From NCBI GenBank assembly GCA_965279205.1, contig OZ257144.1, positions 3,658,001 to 3,722,000 on the forward strand: 64,000 nucleotides of DNA, in the 5' to 3' direction. The first letter of the stretch is position 1. The number at the start of each line of letters is the position of its first letter. The stretch is from UBA7672 sp965279205. GTDB lineage: Bacteria > Pseudomonadota > Alphaproteobacteria > Caulobacterales > Hyphomonadaceae. Below are positions 36,179 through 44,719 of the stretch, piece after piece. The notes under the pieces were generated by a model, which ran no database searches, was not told the origin of the DNA, and worked only from the letters and a program-made list of their open reading frames with translations. A program made the translations under genes and the position numbers.

Positions 36179-37060
36179 TCAGCGGCCGTTGGAGCTACCG
36201 AAATACTTGAAAAAGTCGCTGTCGGGCGACATGACGAAGGGCGTGCCCTCCTTGATGGCTTTGTCGTACGCCTCAAGCGAACGGTAGAAGGAGAAGAACT
36301 CCGCATCCCGGTTGTAGGCCGACGCGTAGATCTTGTTCCGCTCGGAGTCGCCCTCGCCGCGCGTTCTTTCGGCCTGCTGGCGCGCGTTGCCGAGGATAAC
36401 CGCAACCTGCTTGTCGGCTTCACCGATGATGGACAGGTAAAGGCCTTCGCCTTCGGCCTGGTACTGGTTCACCTTCTGGCGGAGCTGCGACTTCATCCGC
36501 TCATAGACGCGCTCGGAGTTTTCCTTCGGCAGGTCGGCCTGGCGGATACGCACGTCGATGATCTCGACGCCCAGCGGCGTCATGCCGATCTGAAGCGTAG
36601 ACTTGACGCGCTGCATCACGCTGGCGCGCTGGCCCGAGATGATGTCCGGCTGGTTCACCTTGCCAAGCTCGCCGCGCAGGGCTGCCGTCATGCGCTGCTC
36701 CAGCTGCATGACGCCGGTTTCCATGCTCGTCGCCGCGCGGAAGAACTGCAGCGGATCCTTGATGCGCCAGCGCACGATTGCATCCACTTCCAGACGCTGC
36801 TGGTCGGCCGCAATGATCTCCTGCTTCTGGAGATCGAAGCCCATGTTGCGCTTGTCGTAAGTGATCACGTTCTCGACGATCGGCACCTTGAAATGCAGGC
36901 CGGCCTTGCGCGGGGACGTGTCGGAATTGACCACGTACTGGGACTCGCCGAAGCGCAGCACGATGGCCTGCTGGTCCACCGGCACGATGTAGAAGGCGTT
37001 CGCCAGGATGATGATGGCGATGGCTGCGATCACGCCGCCGATGATGAGGAGCCTTTGCAT
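36179..37060 (-). CDS. hflC: FtsH protease modulator HflC
   Basis: The 293-aa SPFH (prohibitin/stomatin) protein has an N-terminal transmembrane anchor (LLIIGGVIAAIAIIILANAF) and a periplasmic SPFH domain. A long helical coiled-coil region rich in Glu/Arg follows (AERTRGEGDSERNKIYASAY). With HflK it forms the cage that surrounds FtsH and modulates its proteolysis of membrane proteins. It starts 2 bp after hflK stops. Confidence 0.93.
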   Translation of the reverse strand: MQRLLIIGGVIAAIAIIILANAFYIVPVDQQAIVLRFGESQYVVNSDTSPRKAGLHFKVPIVENVITYDKRNMGFDLQKQEIIAADQQRLEVDAIVRWRIKDPLQFFRAATSMETGVMQLEQRMTAALRGELGKVNQPDIISGQRASVMQRVKSTLQIGMTPLGVEIIDVRIRQADLPKENSERVYERMKSQLRQKVNQYQAEGEGLYLSIIGEADKQVAVILGNARQQAERTRGEGDSERNKIYASAYNRDAEFFSFYRSLEAYDKAIKEGTPFVMSPDSDFFKYFGSSNGR

Positions 37061-37062
37061 GG

Positions 37063-38241
37063 TTATTGCCCCTGCGGCTTCTGGCGGCCGCGCAGCTGGT
37101 CGAGCGGAAGGATCGGCACGGCGCCGGATTTGTTGTCGAGAATGATCTGGTCGGTGCGGCCGACCACACGCTCCATCGTTTCGAGGAACATGCGTTCGCG
37201 CGTGACCCGCGGAGCGAGGCGGTACTGCTCATAGACCAGGTTGAAACGATCGGTTTCGCCCTTGGCGTCGGCGACCTTGGACAGCTTGTAGCCCTCGGCC
37301 TCCTGGATCATCTGCTTGGCCTGACCTTCGGCTTCGGGAACCACTTTGTTGCGATAGGCGATGCCTTCGGCTTCCTTCTTGGCCTTGTCCTGCTCGGCGC
37401 TGGAGACTTCGCGCTGCACGCCGACCACATCTTCGGGAGCGCTGGCGCCCTTGAGCGAGATCGACATGATCTCGACGCCGGCCTTGTAGGAGTTGAGCGT
37501 CTGCTGCATCAGGTCACGCACGCGCGTTTCGACGCCCGTACGGTCGCCGGTGGTGATCGGCTCGAAGGCCGATGTGCCGACGATTTCGCGCATGGCGCTC
37601 TCGCCGATCTGCTTGATCATCTCGTTGTTGTCGTCGACCACGTTGAACAGGTAGTCGCGCGGTTCGGTGATGCGCCAGTTGATGGTGAAGTCGATGTCGA
37701 TGATGTTCTCATCGCCCGTCAGCATCAGGTTGCCTTCCGGTCCTGTGCCGATCTCGGTCTGGATGTTGGTGTTCACCTTGACGATGATGTGCCGCTCGAT
37801 CGGGTTCGGCAGGCGGATCTTGAAGCCCGGACCCTCATAGCGGTGGAACACGCCGAAGCGCAGCACCACAGCGCGCTCCTGTTCGTTCACCTGGTACATG
37901 CCCGTGAACAGCCAGCCGACGACGCCAATCGCAAGCAGGATGATCAGGCCGGCGACGCCGAAATTAGGGGGGCGGGCCTTGCTGCCGCCGCCATTGTTGT
38001 TACCGCCGCCGCCACCGTCTTTGCGTTTGAAGCGTTCCTGCATCCGGCGCAGTGTCTCTTCCAGATCGGGACGGTCGCTCTTGCCGCCACCGCCGCCGCC
38101 AGTCCCGCCGGGTTTGTTGCTGCCGGGCTTGCCCCAGGGGCTGTCCCCGTTGCTGTTGTTGTTCCCGTTGTTGTTGCCGCCGCTGCCGCCGCCGCCCCAG
38201 GGGCCGCTTCCGCCGCCGCCCTTGTTGTCATTCCAGGGCAT
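37063..38241 (-). CDS. hflK: FtsH protease modulator HflK
   Basis: The 392-aa partner of HflC opens with a cytoplasmic Gly/Asn-rich, disordered stretch (GGGGSGPWGGGGSGG and similar runs), typical of HflK. After it come a transmembrane segment near residues 95-115 (GVAGLIILLAIGVVGWLFTG) and the SPFH domain. The C-terminal third carries the helical region QYRLAPRVTRERMFLETME. It is the first gene of an hflK-hflC operon. In many alphaproteobacteria thyA and folA precede hflK; here they are 18 kb away. Confidence 0.93.
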   Translation of the reverse strand: MPWNDNKGGGGSGPWGGGGSGGNNNGNNNSNGDSPWGKPGSNKPGGTGGGGGGKSDRPDLEETLRRMQERFKRKDGGGGGNNNGGGSKARPPNFGVAGLIILLAIGVVGWLFTGMYQVNEQERAVVLRFGVFHRYEGPGFKIRLPNPIERHIIVKVNTNIQTEIGTGPEGNLMLTGDENIIDIDFTINWRITEPRDYLFNVVDDNNEMIKQIGESAMREIVGTSAFEPITTGDRTGVETRVRDLMQQTLNSYKAGVEIMSISLKGASAPEDVVGVQREVSSAEQDKAKKEAEGIAYRNKVVPEAEGQAKQMIQEAEGYKLSKVADAKGETDRFNLVYEQYRLAPRVTRERMFLETMERVVGRTDQIILDNKSGAVPILPLDQLRGRQKPQGQ

Positions 38242-38495
38242 CCGGCCCTCCTCTAGCGTGCAGTTGTCTGGAGATTTGTGTCCTCCAGTAGTTGAGCCCG
38301 CATTAAAGCGCCTTCAAGGCGTGCACATAAGAGAGTTTCCCCCTGCGCGCGACTGGTGTTTGGGCCTGACGAAGCCGTGATTTCCTCGGCAGGACTTGGC
38401 AAACTCCCGCCCGGTAACCGCTATTACTTGATCAAACGCGCGAGTCCGAATCAGCTTGCCCTCGCCCGTGGCGACGTTCTTGCAGCCGAAGGTGG

Positions 38496-39515
38496 ATGAT
38501 TTTGACGCCTTTGCCCTCTCCGCTCTCCGCGGCGCCCGCCTCGGGCGTTAACGATGTGGCGCGCGTCCGGGTAGCAGTCGTGATCGCCGCCTGGCGTGCT
38601 GCCGCGACAATTGGCCGGGCCATCGCCTCCGCCCTCGCCCAGCCCGAGACCGCCGAAGTCGTGGTCGTGGACGACGCCTCGAACGATGACGGCGCCACAA
38701 TCGCCGCCGCCCGCGCTGCCGACGATGGCAGCGGCCGGCTGCAAATCATTGCGCTGCCGACCAATTCCGGCCCGGCCCGCGCCCGCAATGCCGCGATCAA
38801 GGCCAGCCGCTCACCGTGGATTGCCGTGCTCGACAGCGACGATTTCCTCGAGCCCGGCCGGTTTACCAAGCTGATCCCGTTCGCTGGCCAGGGCTACGAC
38901 CTCATCGCTGACGATCTGCTGCAGACGCCGGATGGCCAACCCGTGTCGGCCGGCCGCCCCATGTGGTTCGACGCGGACGCAACGCCGGTCGATATCTCCT
39001 TCGCCTTCTTCGTCGACGCCACGATCCCCCGGCCCTCGCGCCATCGTAGGGAACTTGGCTTCCTCAAGCCCCTGATGCGCCGCACCTTCCTGGAGCGCCA
39101 TCGCCTTGCTTATGACGAGACCATGCGCCTGGGTGAGGACTACGACCTCTATGCCCGCGCGCTCATTCGCGGCGCCCGCATGAAGCTGACACCCTGGGCC
39201 GGCTATGTCAGCGTGATGCGCGCCAACAGCCTGTCGCTGAAGCATGGCCGCAAGGACCTGGCGGCGTTCGCTGCTTCGGACACACGCCTGCTGACGCAGC
39301 CGAATCTCTCGCCCGAAGACGCCAAGGTCCTGCGCGAGCATCGTTTCTCGACGAATTCGAAGATCGTCTGGATCGACTTCATGGACGCGCTCAAGAATGC
39401 GAACATCTTCCGCGCCGCCACTGTCATGCTAAGAGACCCGCGGCAGGCGCCTTATGTTCTGAACGGCCTCTGGAAAATCTTCGCTAGACGCATCACCGGC
39501 GCGAAGAAATCCTGA
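38496..39515 (+). CDS. GT2 family glycosyltransferase
   Basis: The 339-aa protein has a GT-A fold. VAVVIAAWRAAATIGRAIAS and VVVVDDASNDDGATI bind the nucleotide-sugar, and VLDSDDF provides the metal-binding DxD. LGEDYDLYARAL is the ED base motif region. It resembles ExoO/WaaE-type polysaccharide enzymes. The N-terminus before VRVAVVIA is Pro/Ala-rich and may be partly non-translated. It is divergent from hflK and 34 bp upstream of the Mrp gene, suggesting but not proving co-transcription. Confidence 0.85.
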   Translation: MILTPLPSPLSAAPASGVNDVARVRVAVVIAAWRAAATIGRAIASALAQPETAEVVVVDDASNDDGATIAAARAADDGSGRLQIIALPTNSGPARARNAAIKASRSPWIAVLDSDDFLEPGRFTKLIPFAGQGYDLIADDLLQTPDGQPVSAGRPMWFDADATPVDISFAFFVDATIPRPSRHRRELGFLKPLMRRTFLERHRLAYDETMRLGEDYDLYARALIRGARMKLTPWAGYVSVMRANSLSLKHGRKDLAAFAASDTRLLTQPNLSPEDAKVLREHRFSTNSKIVWIDFMDALKNANIFRAATVMLRDPRQAPYVLNGLWKIFARRITGAKKS

Positions 39516-39549
39516 GACTTCCAGACCCTGGCGCCTTACGGAGCGCCTC

Positions 39550-40671
39550 ATGCCGTCATCTCTTGAAACCCAGGTCCGGCGCGCGCTCGACAGCGTGAAG
39601 GACCCCGTGTCGGGCAAGGGGCTCAGCACGTCAGGCCGTGTCACCGGTCTTGTCGTGCGGCCTGACGGCAAGGTGGGCTTCGTGCTCGAGACGGGGATTG
39701 GCGCCGCAGACGAGCCGCTGCGCAAAGCGGCGGAAGACGTCGTCGCCAGCATCAGGGGCGTCACCGCCGTGACGGCGGTGCTGACGGCCGAAGCCACAAC
39801 CGGCGCCCGCACCGTCTCACCGGCGCGTGTGTCCCCGCCTCCAACCGCTGCCCCCGTGCCGACTACACCCGGCCGCTCCGAGATCACACGCCCGGCGCGT
39901 GGCATCATCGCGATCGCCTCTGCCAAGGGCGGCGTCGGCAAGTCGACGGTTGCAACTAACCTCGCTGTCGCCGCCGCACGCTCAGGCCTGCGCGTCGGAC
40001 TTCTCGATGTCGACGTGTTCGGACCGTCGCTGCCGACCATGATGGGCACAGTGGGGCAGAAGCCTGAGGTCGTGAACAAGAAGATGAAGCCCGTGATGGC
40101 GCATGGCGTCGCCTCGATGTCGATCGGCTATCTGGTTGATCCCGACCAGGCCGTGGTCTGGCGCGGGCCGATGGTCATGTCGGCGGTCTCGCAGCTGATC
40201 AACGATACCGACTGGGGCGATCTCGACCTGCTCTTCATCGACACCCCGCCGGGCACCGGCGAGGTGCAGCTGACCCTGGTGCAGCGCCTGCCGCTTGACG
40301 GCGCCGTGATCGTCTCGACGCCACAGGAAGTCGCGCTTGCAGACGTTCGCCGCGGCGTCGGCATGTTCCGCAAGACCGCCGTTCCGGTGCTGGGCGTGAT
40401 CGAGAACATGGCCTGGTTCGAACAGCCTGACGGCTCGCGCGCCTACATCTTCGGAAAGGAAGGCGCGCAGCGCACGGCGAACGAACTCGGCGTGCCTTTC
40501 CTCGGCGCCTTGCCCATTCTCCCTGTCCTCCGCGAAGGCGGTGATACCGGCGTGCCGGCGGCGTCTGGAGACAGCAACGCGGCGGAAGCGTTCAAGCTTC
40601 TTGCCGAAGCCGTCAGCGAGGCGCTGGCCGCTTCACCGAACAAGCCGGCGCCGAAGATCATCTTCGAATAA
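39550..40671 (+). CDS. apbC: Mrp/NBP35-type iron-sulfur carrier P-loop ATPase
   Basis: The 373-aa protein combines an N-terminal MIP18/DUF59-like domain (about residues 1-80), a Pro/Thr linker, and a deviant Walker P-loop ATPase with SAKGGVGKS (Lys126, Lys131). VDVFGPSLPTMMG is Walker B-like. Canonical members carry CxxC near the C-terminal ENM...PxC segment for cluster binding, but here that segment reads ENMAWFEQPDGSRAYIFG and has no cysteine. The same loss is seen in other alphaproteobacterial Mrp proteins. It probably loads or transfers Fe-S clusters in the cytoplasm. Confidence 0.88.
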   Translation: MPSSLETQVRRALDSVKDPVSGKGLSTSGRVTGLVVRPDGKVGFVLETGIGAADEPLRKAAEDVVASIRGVTAVTAVLTAEATTGARTVSPARVSPPPTAAPVPTTPGRSEITRPARGIIAIASAKGGVGKSTVATNLAVAAARSGLRVGLLDVDVFGPSLPTMMGTVGQKPEVVNKKMKPVMAHGVASMSIGYLVDPDQAVVWRGPMVMSAVSQLINDTDWGDLDLLFIDTPPGTGEVQLTLVQRLPLDGAVIVSTPQEVALADVRRGVGMFRKTAVPVLGVIENMAWFEQPDGSRAYIFGKEGAQRTANELGVPFLGALPILPVLREGGDTGVPAASGDSNAAEAFKLLAEAVSEALAASPNKPAPKIIFE

Positions 40672-40676
40672 GCGTC

Positions 40677-42095
40677 CTATTTCTGTTCCGCGTAGGCCTT
40701 GATCAGCTGATAGAGGAACTCGCGTCCTTCCATCACCGACTGGACGGAGATGTGCTCGTTCAAGCCGTGAATGTTGCCTGCGTCGTCGCCCCGGAAGAGC
40801 GCTGAAAAGCCGTAGGTCGGAATACCAACTGCGATCAGTCGGCTGGAATCGGTGCCGAACGTTTCCTGCATGGCCGTGACCGGCACGCCCGGGAACACCT
40901 TCGCTGCGACCTTCCTGATCGGCTCCATCACCTCTCGAGTCAGTAGCGGCGGCGCCGGCCGCGCGGCCGCGGTCGCAACCGCGGTGACCTTGACCTCCGG
41001 ATTGTTCACTGCCGCGACGATCGCCGCTTCAACCGGAGCAGTCGGTGTGCCCGGCAACAGGCGGCAGTTGATGGTCGCCCGCGCCCGCTGAGGCTGAGCG
41101 TTTGGCGCGTGCCCGCCTTCCATCAGCGTCGGTATGCAGGTCGTGCGCAGCATCGCGTTCCAGCTTACCGATCTGGCCAAAATGACGTTCGCGTCGGGAT
41201 CCTGCGGATCGACAAGCAGCTTGCGCATGGCGGCGCCAGTTTCGAGGTCGACGCGCGGCGCCAGTGCGGAGAAATAGGCGCGGCTGAATTCGTTTGGCTC
41301 AGCCGGGAATTTCAGGGTGTCGAGACTGGCCAGCGCCTTGCCCAGCGCGATGATGATGTTGTCCGGCCTCGGCTTCGAAGAGTGGCCGCCGGGCCCGATG
41401 ATCTCCAGGACAAAATTGGCGCTGACCTTCTCTGCCGCCATGACGGTGACGGCGAGCTTCTTGCCCTTCGCGTCGAGATCGCCGCCGCCGCCTTCGGTCA
41501 GGGCGATGCCGGCATGGATCAAATCGCGTTGGTTCTGCGCCAACCAGCTAGCGCCGTTGACAAAGCCGCCGCCCTCCTCGCCGCAGGTCAGCGCCATCTT
41601 GATGGTGCGTTGAGGCCTGTAGCCCTCACTATAGTAACGGACCATGTTGTCGGCCCAGATCGCATCCTGCGCCTTCATGTCGGAGACGCCGCGACCATAG
41701 AACTCGCCACCCTCTTCGATCATGACGAAGGGATCGCGCACCCAGTCCTCGCGTTTGGCGTTGACCACGTCGATATGGCCCAGCATCAGCACAGCCTTGG
41801 CCTTTGGGTTCTTGCCCGGCAGTACGGCCACCAGGTTGCCGGCCTTGGGCGCGCCATCCGGTGCGAATATAAAAAGCTGGCTGGCCGGAAAACCGCCGGC
41901 CTTCATGCGCGCCGCGATCTTATCGACCAGCACGGTGCAGTCACCGGTGGCGAAACTGGTGTCCGTTTCGACCATCTCCTTGAACATCTCGCGGAACGCA
42001 GCCTCGCCAGATGACTGGGCGGTTGCGATAGGCGCGCCAGCCAACGCGGTGGTCGCGAGCGCAGTGGCCACGAGTCCGAAGATCACCTTTGGCAC
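40677..42095 (-). CDS. Exported M20/M28-like metallopeptidase
   Basis: The GTG at 42095 is preferred: GGGAG lies 6 nt upstream and the product then starts with a signal peptide (PKVIFGLVATALATTALAGA). The 472-aa protein carries the M20 dinuclear zinc ligands His107 and Asp109 in LGHIDVV, Asp139 in RGVSDMK and the catalytic Glu173-Glu174 in CGEEGGG. It has the inserted dimerisation domain (GGHSSKPRPDN). It is a periplasmic carboxypeptidase or dipeptidase. The gene converges on mrp with 5 bp between stops. Confidence 0.88.
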   Translation of the reverse strand: MPKVIFGLVATALATTALAGAPIATAQSSGEAAFREMFKEMVETDTSFATGDCTVLVDKIAARMKAGGFPASQLFIFAPDGAPKAGNLVAVLPGKNPKAKAVLMLGHIDVVNAKREDWVRDPFVMIEEGGEFYGRGVSDMKAQDAIWADNMVRYYSEGYRPQRTIKMALTCGEEGGGFVNGASWLAQNQRDLIHAGIALTEGGGGDLDAKGKKLAVTVMAAEKVSANFVLEIIGPGGHSSKPRPDNIIIALGKALASLDTLKFPAEPNEFSRAYFSALAPRVDLETGAAMRKLLVDPQDPDANVILARSVSWNAMLRTTCIPTLMEGGHAPNAQPQRARATINCRLLPGTPTAPVEAAIVAAVNNPEVKVTAVATAAARPAPPLLTREVMEPIRKVAAKVFPGVPVTAMQETFGTDSSRLIAVGIPTYGFSALFRGDDAGNIHGLNEHISVQSVMEGREFLYQLIKAYAEQK

Positions 42096-42376
42096 GTTTG
42101 TCTCCCGCCACTTGCAGGTCAAAGACCTACAGGACCGTCGGCTCTCCGTCGAATCGACCGCCTTGTGAATGGAAGAACCGCCAATGGGCGCTTTCGGTCA
42201 GTTGGCGAACTATGGAAGTCGCAGCGCGCCACACTTCCTAACGAGGCGTGAACGTCATTGCGCGGTTTTCCCGGACGGCATCCGCGTGATTTCAACCACA
42301 GTCAGGTAATGAACACAGGTCCGGCGAGGCGGCTGGATGCGGGGCATGGCGAAAGTCCTGCCTGGGGAAGAGTGGC

Positions 42377-43258
42377 ATGTCGGTTCCGAGCGAAAACTGC
42401 CAGATCATCATCGCTGACTCCGTTCAGCACACGCGCAACCTGGTTGCGGACGTGCTGCGGTCGCTTGGCTATTACTCGATCATCCATGCGCGCGACGGCA
42501 AGGAGCTGCTCGAGCTGGCGGTGGAGCACCAGCCTAGGATCGTCATCGCAACCTCTCGCCTGCCCGGGCTTTCGGGGCTGGAATTCACCCGCCTGATCCG
42601 CGCGGGTCACCAGAACATATCGCGGCTCTTGTCCGTCATCATCATGACGGACACGCCTACCAAGGTTTTCCTCGATGCGGCGCAAGAAAGCGGCGTCGAC
42701 GAGATGCTGGCGCGGCCGTTTACGGCGCAGGCGCTGCAGGTCCGTATCAAGGCTGTTCTCGACCGTCCGCGCCCCTTTATCGACAGCGCCATCTATGTCG
42801 GCCCGTGCCGCAGGCGGCGGATGGTGGACGAATATGCTGGCCCGATGCGCCGGTTCATCGACCCGACCGACGACATGCCGGGGGCCTCGCCCTGGGAATC
42901 CGAGCCGAACCGCCAGGCCGTGCAGAAATGCGTCACGAAGCTGAGCGAACTGTCGAAAGGCCTGAGCGCTGGTGATCGGCGCAAGCTGCGCGAGATCTAC
43001 TCAGCGACCAAGGCGACCGAGGATCTCGCGGACGAGACAAGGGACGTTATGCTGGGCGCAGCGGCTCGTTCGCTCGGTCGCTACATCATGGCGATCGGGG
43101 CAACCGGCACGCCGGACCCGGAAGTGATGTCGACCCACATCGACGCGATGCACACGCTGGGCATGCTGTCCGGCGCGCAGCACAAGGAACGCGATTTCCT
43201 CGTGCAGGGCCTGGTTCGCGTGGTCGACAAGAAGCTCGGACGCATCAAGGTCGCCTGA
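42377..43258 (+). CDS. Response-regulator receiver-like protein without phospho-acceptor Asp
   Basis: The N-terminal 120 residues have receiver-domain layout (IIIADSVQHTRNLVADVLRS, then IVIATSRLPGLSGLEF, then LARPF). The acceptor aspartate expected at 59 is Thr, and the Lys of the KPF motif is Arg113. It is therefore a pseudo-receiver, not expected to be phosphorylated. The C-terminal 170 residues are helical, Arg/Lys-rich, and match no output domain I know; they include YIMAIGATGTPDPEVMSTHI. No histidine kinase is adjacent. It may act as a phosphorylation-independent signalling or scaffold protein. Confidence 0.72.
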   Translation: MSVPSENCQIIIADSVQHTRNLVADVLRSLGYYSIIHARDGKELLELAVEHQPRIVIATSRLPGLSGLEFTRLIRAGHQNISRLLSVIIMTDTPTKVFLDAAQESGVDEMLARPFTAQALQVRIKAVLDRPRPFIDSAIYVGPCRRRRMVDEYAGPMRRFIDPTDDMPGASPWESEPNRQAVQKCVTKLSELSKGLSAGDRRKLREIYSATKATEDLADETRDVMLGAAARSLGRYIMAIGATGTPDPEVMSTHIDAMHTLGMLSGAQHKERDFLVQGLVRVVDKKLGRIKVA

Positions 43259-43579
43259 CGTTTCTGGCCGGGCGGATAGCCCGGCGCCCATCTTGCTGCA
43301 CATCACTAGCGGAGCTCTGACTCCTGCCTGCTCCGCCTTGCGGAGCGTTGAATGGGCGTGCTCGCCTTCTCGCCGTTAACGATTGTGAACGCTGCGTGCG
43401 GTGGCGAACCACATCTTTATTGGCGCCTCAACCGACGAATCTCCTTGCACACGGACGCGCCGCACTTAACGTCTTGTTTACGACGTGGGCCGCGATCGCG
43501 CCGCCTTTCGGGCAGCAACGCGGAAGGGCGAGGCGGGGGAGCTTGGGCCTGGGAGACCGGGTACGGACGGGAGTAGTGT
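43259..43579. other. Intergenic gap with hairpins and a CtrA-like site
   Basis: The gap holds GCCGGGC-GGATA-GCCCGGC (43267-43285), a likely weak terminator of the upstream gene. It also has GCTCCGC/GCGGAGC (43330-43346) and a TTAA-N7-TTTA site (43466-43480) that resembles the CtrA box TTAA-N7-TTAA with one mismatch. The last may control the gene at 43580; this is inference. No gene is supported here. Confidence 0.4.
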
Positions 43580-44437
43580 ATGGCTAGCCAGGTGCGGTTG
43601 CGCGGCGAGTTCTGGCCGCAGGATCACTGGGGGCGGGTCACCAACGCCGCGATCATGCGCGAGCAGGTCGGCCAGGCAGCCCTTGAAGCGGCAGAGGAAG
43701 CCGCGGATGCAGCGCTCGAACGTTTCGGCGATCGTCTTCACTCGGTTTATCTTTCAGGCCCGGCCGCGCGCGGACGTGCGGGAGGCGCCGCCTTCTTCAT
43801 CTTGCTGCGCCTTGGCGCCTCGCTGTCGACGGCCGATACGCACGCCAATGAGAGCTGGGAGTCCGCTGCTGCCGGCCAGCTGCGCCGCCGCCACCCCAAG
43901 CTGGGCCGCGTTGCGGTCGCGGTGTTCAACTGGAAAGACGTGTTCACCACGGATGGCGCGTTTTCGCCTGCCCGCTTCCGGCTGGCGGTGAACTCGGTGT
44001 GCGTCGCCGGTCGCAACATGACGCGCATGCTTGCGCCGCAACGCATCGATGCAGCCTCCATGAATGGCGACATACTCGGCTTCCGCCCGCGCATGCTGAA
44101 TGCTGCCGGACGGCTGGCCGCGGCGCGGGCGCCGGACCGGGTGCGGGCGGCTGCGATGGATGCTGGCCATGCCGTGCTTGCCGCCGCCTTCGCGCTCGTG
44201 ATGGAACGCGAGCAGATCTACACCGAAGACCTCGACCTGCGCCGCGACCTGTTCACGCTGAACTATCCCGGCCGCGCCAAGGAGCTGGCCGAGGCCTACG
44301 CCATGGCGACGCGACCCTCGACGGATGCGATGAAGGCCCTGGTGTTCGTCGACAATGCCTGCCGCTGGCTGACGCCGATGACGGACGCCTGGCTCAACGC
44401 CAACAACCCGCAGCGCTCCGAGCGGCTGAAGGCGTAA
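43580..44437 (+). CDS. Hypothetical protein with a degenerate nucleotidyltransferase-like N-terminus
   Basis: I do not recognise a family with certainty. The segment SVYLSGPAARGRAGGAAFFI at about 54-73 resembles the G-S/P-x-x-R-G loop of Pol-beta-type nucleotidyltransferases (MNT, KNTase), but the two metal-binding aspartates expected after it are missing. The rest of the 285-aa protein is largely helical and ends with NPQRSERLKA. Its stop is 2 bp from the convergent zinc-ribbon gene's stop. A binding rather than catalytic role is possible. Confidence 0.5.
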   Translation: MASQVRLRGEFWPQDHWGRVTNAAIMREQVGQAALEAAEEAADAALERFGDRLHSVYLSGPAARGRAGGAAFFILLRLGASLSTADTHANESWESAAAGQLRRRHPKLGRVAVAVFNWKDVFTTDGAFSPARFRLAVNSVCVAGRNMTRMLAPQRIDAASMNGDILGFRPRMLNAAGRLAAARAPDRVRAAAMDAGHAVLAAAFALVMEREQIYTEDLDLRRDLFTLNYPGRAKELAEAYAMATRPSTDAMKALVFVDNACRWLTPMTDAWLNANNPQRSERLKA

Positions 44438-44439
44438 GC

Positions 44440-44664
44440 CTACTTCGTCCGCACCCTGCCCCGGGCGTCGATCTCGGCGCCGCAGCCCGTGCAGGTGGTT
44501 CCGCCCCACATGGCCTGCTGAGCATTTGCTGGCTTGCGGAATTTCGGCTGCTCGGCGCCACAGGCAGCGCACTTCACCGGCTTGCGGATGGCGACCAGTC
44601 CGAGGATGACCACGGCCGCCGCCATGCCACCGAAGATCATCGGAATCAGCAATTGTTCGTCCAC
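44440..44664 (-). CDS. Small membrane protein with a zinc-ribbon tail
   Basis: The GTG at 44664 has a GGGAGG SD 5 nt upstream and gives 74 aa; an upstream in-frame ATG adds ten residues and has no SD. A hydrophobic helix (LIPMIFGGMAAAVVILGLVAI) is followed by two CxxC pairs (CAACG and CTGCG), which would chelate one zinc in the cytoplasm. Partner unknown. The spacing of the pairs (about 25 residues) fits a zinc ribbon. Confidence 0.65.
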   Translation of the reverse strand: MDEQLLIPMIFGGMAAAVVILGLVAIRKPVKCAACGAEQPKFRKPANAQQAMWGGTTCTGCGAEIDARGRVRTK

Positions 44665-44719
44665 GCGACCCTCCCCTCTTGCGGACGCGAGCATGAGCTT
44701 GTCGGGGAGACGCGTCCAG

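Noticed and set aside
37066..38256. A 396-codon + frame opposite hflK
   Set aside because: It is a shadow of the hflK gene, which has strong family similarity.
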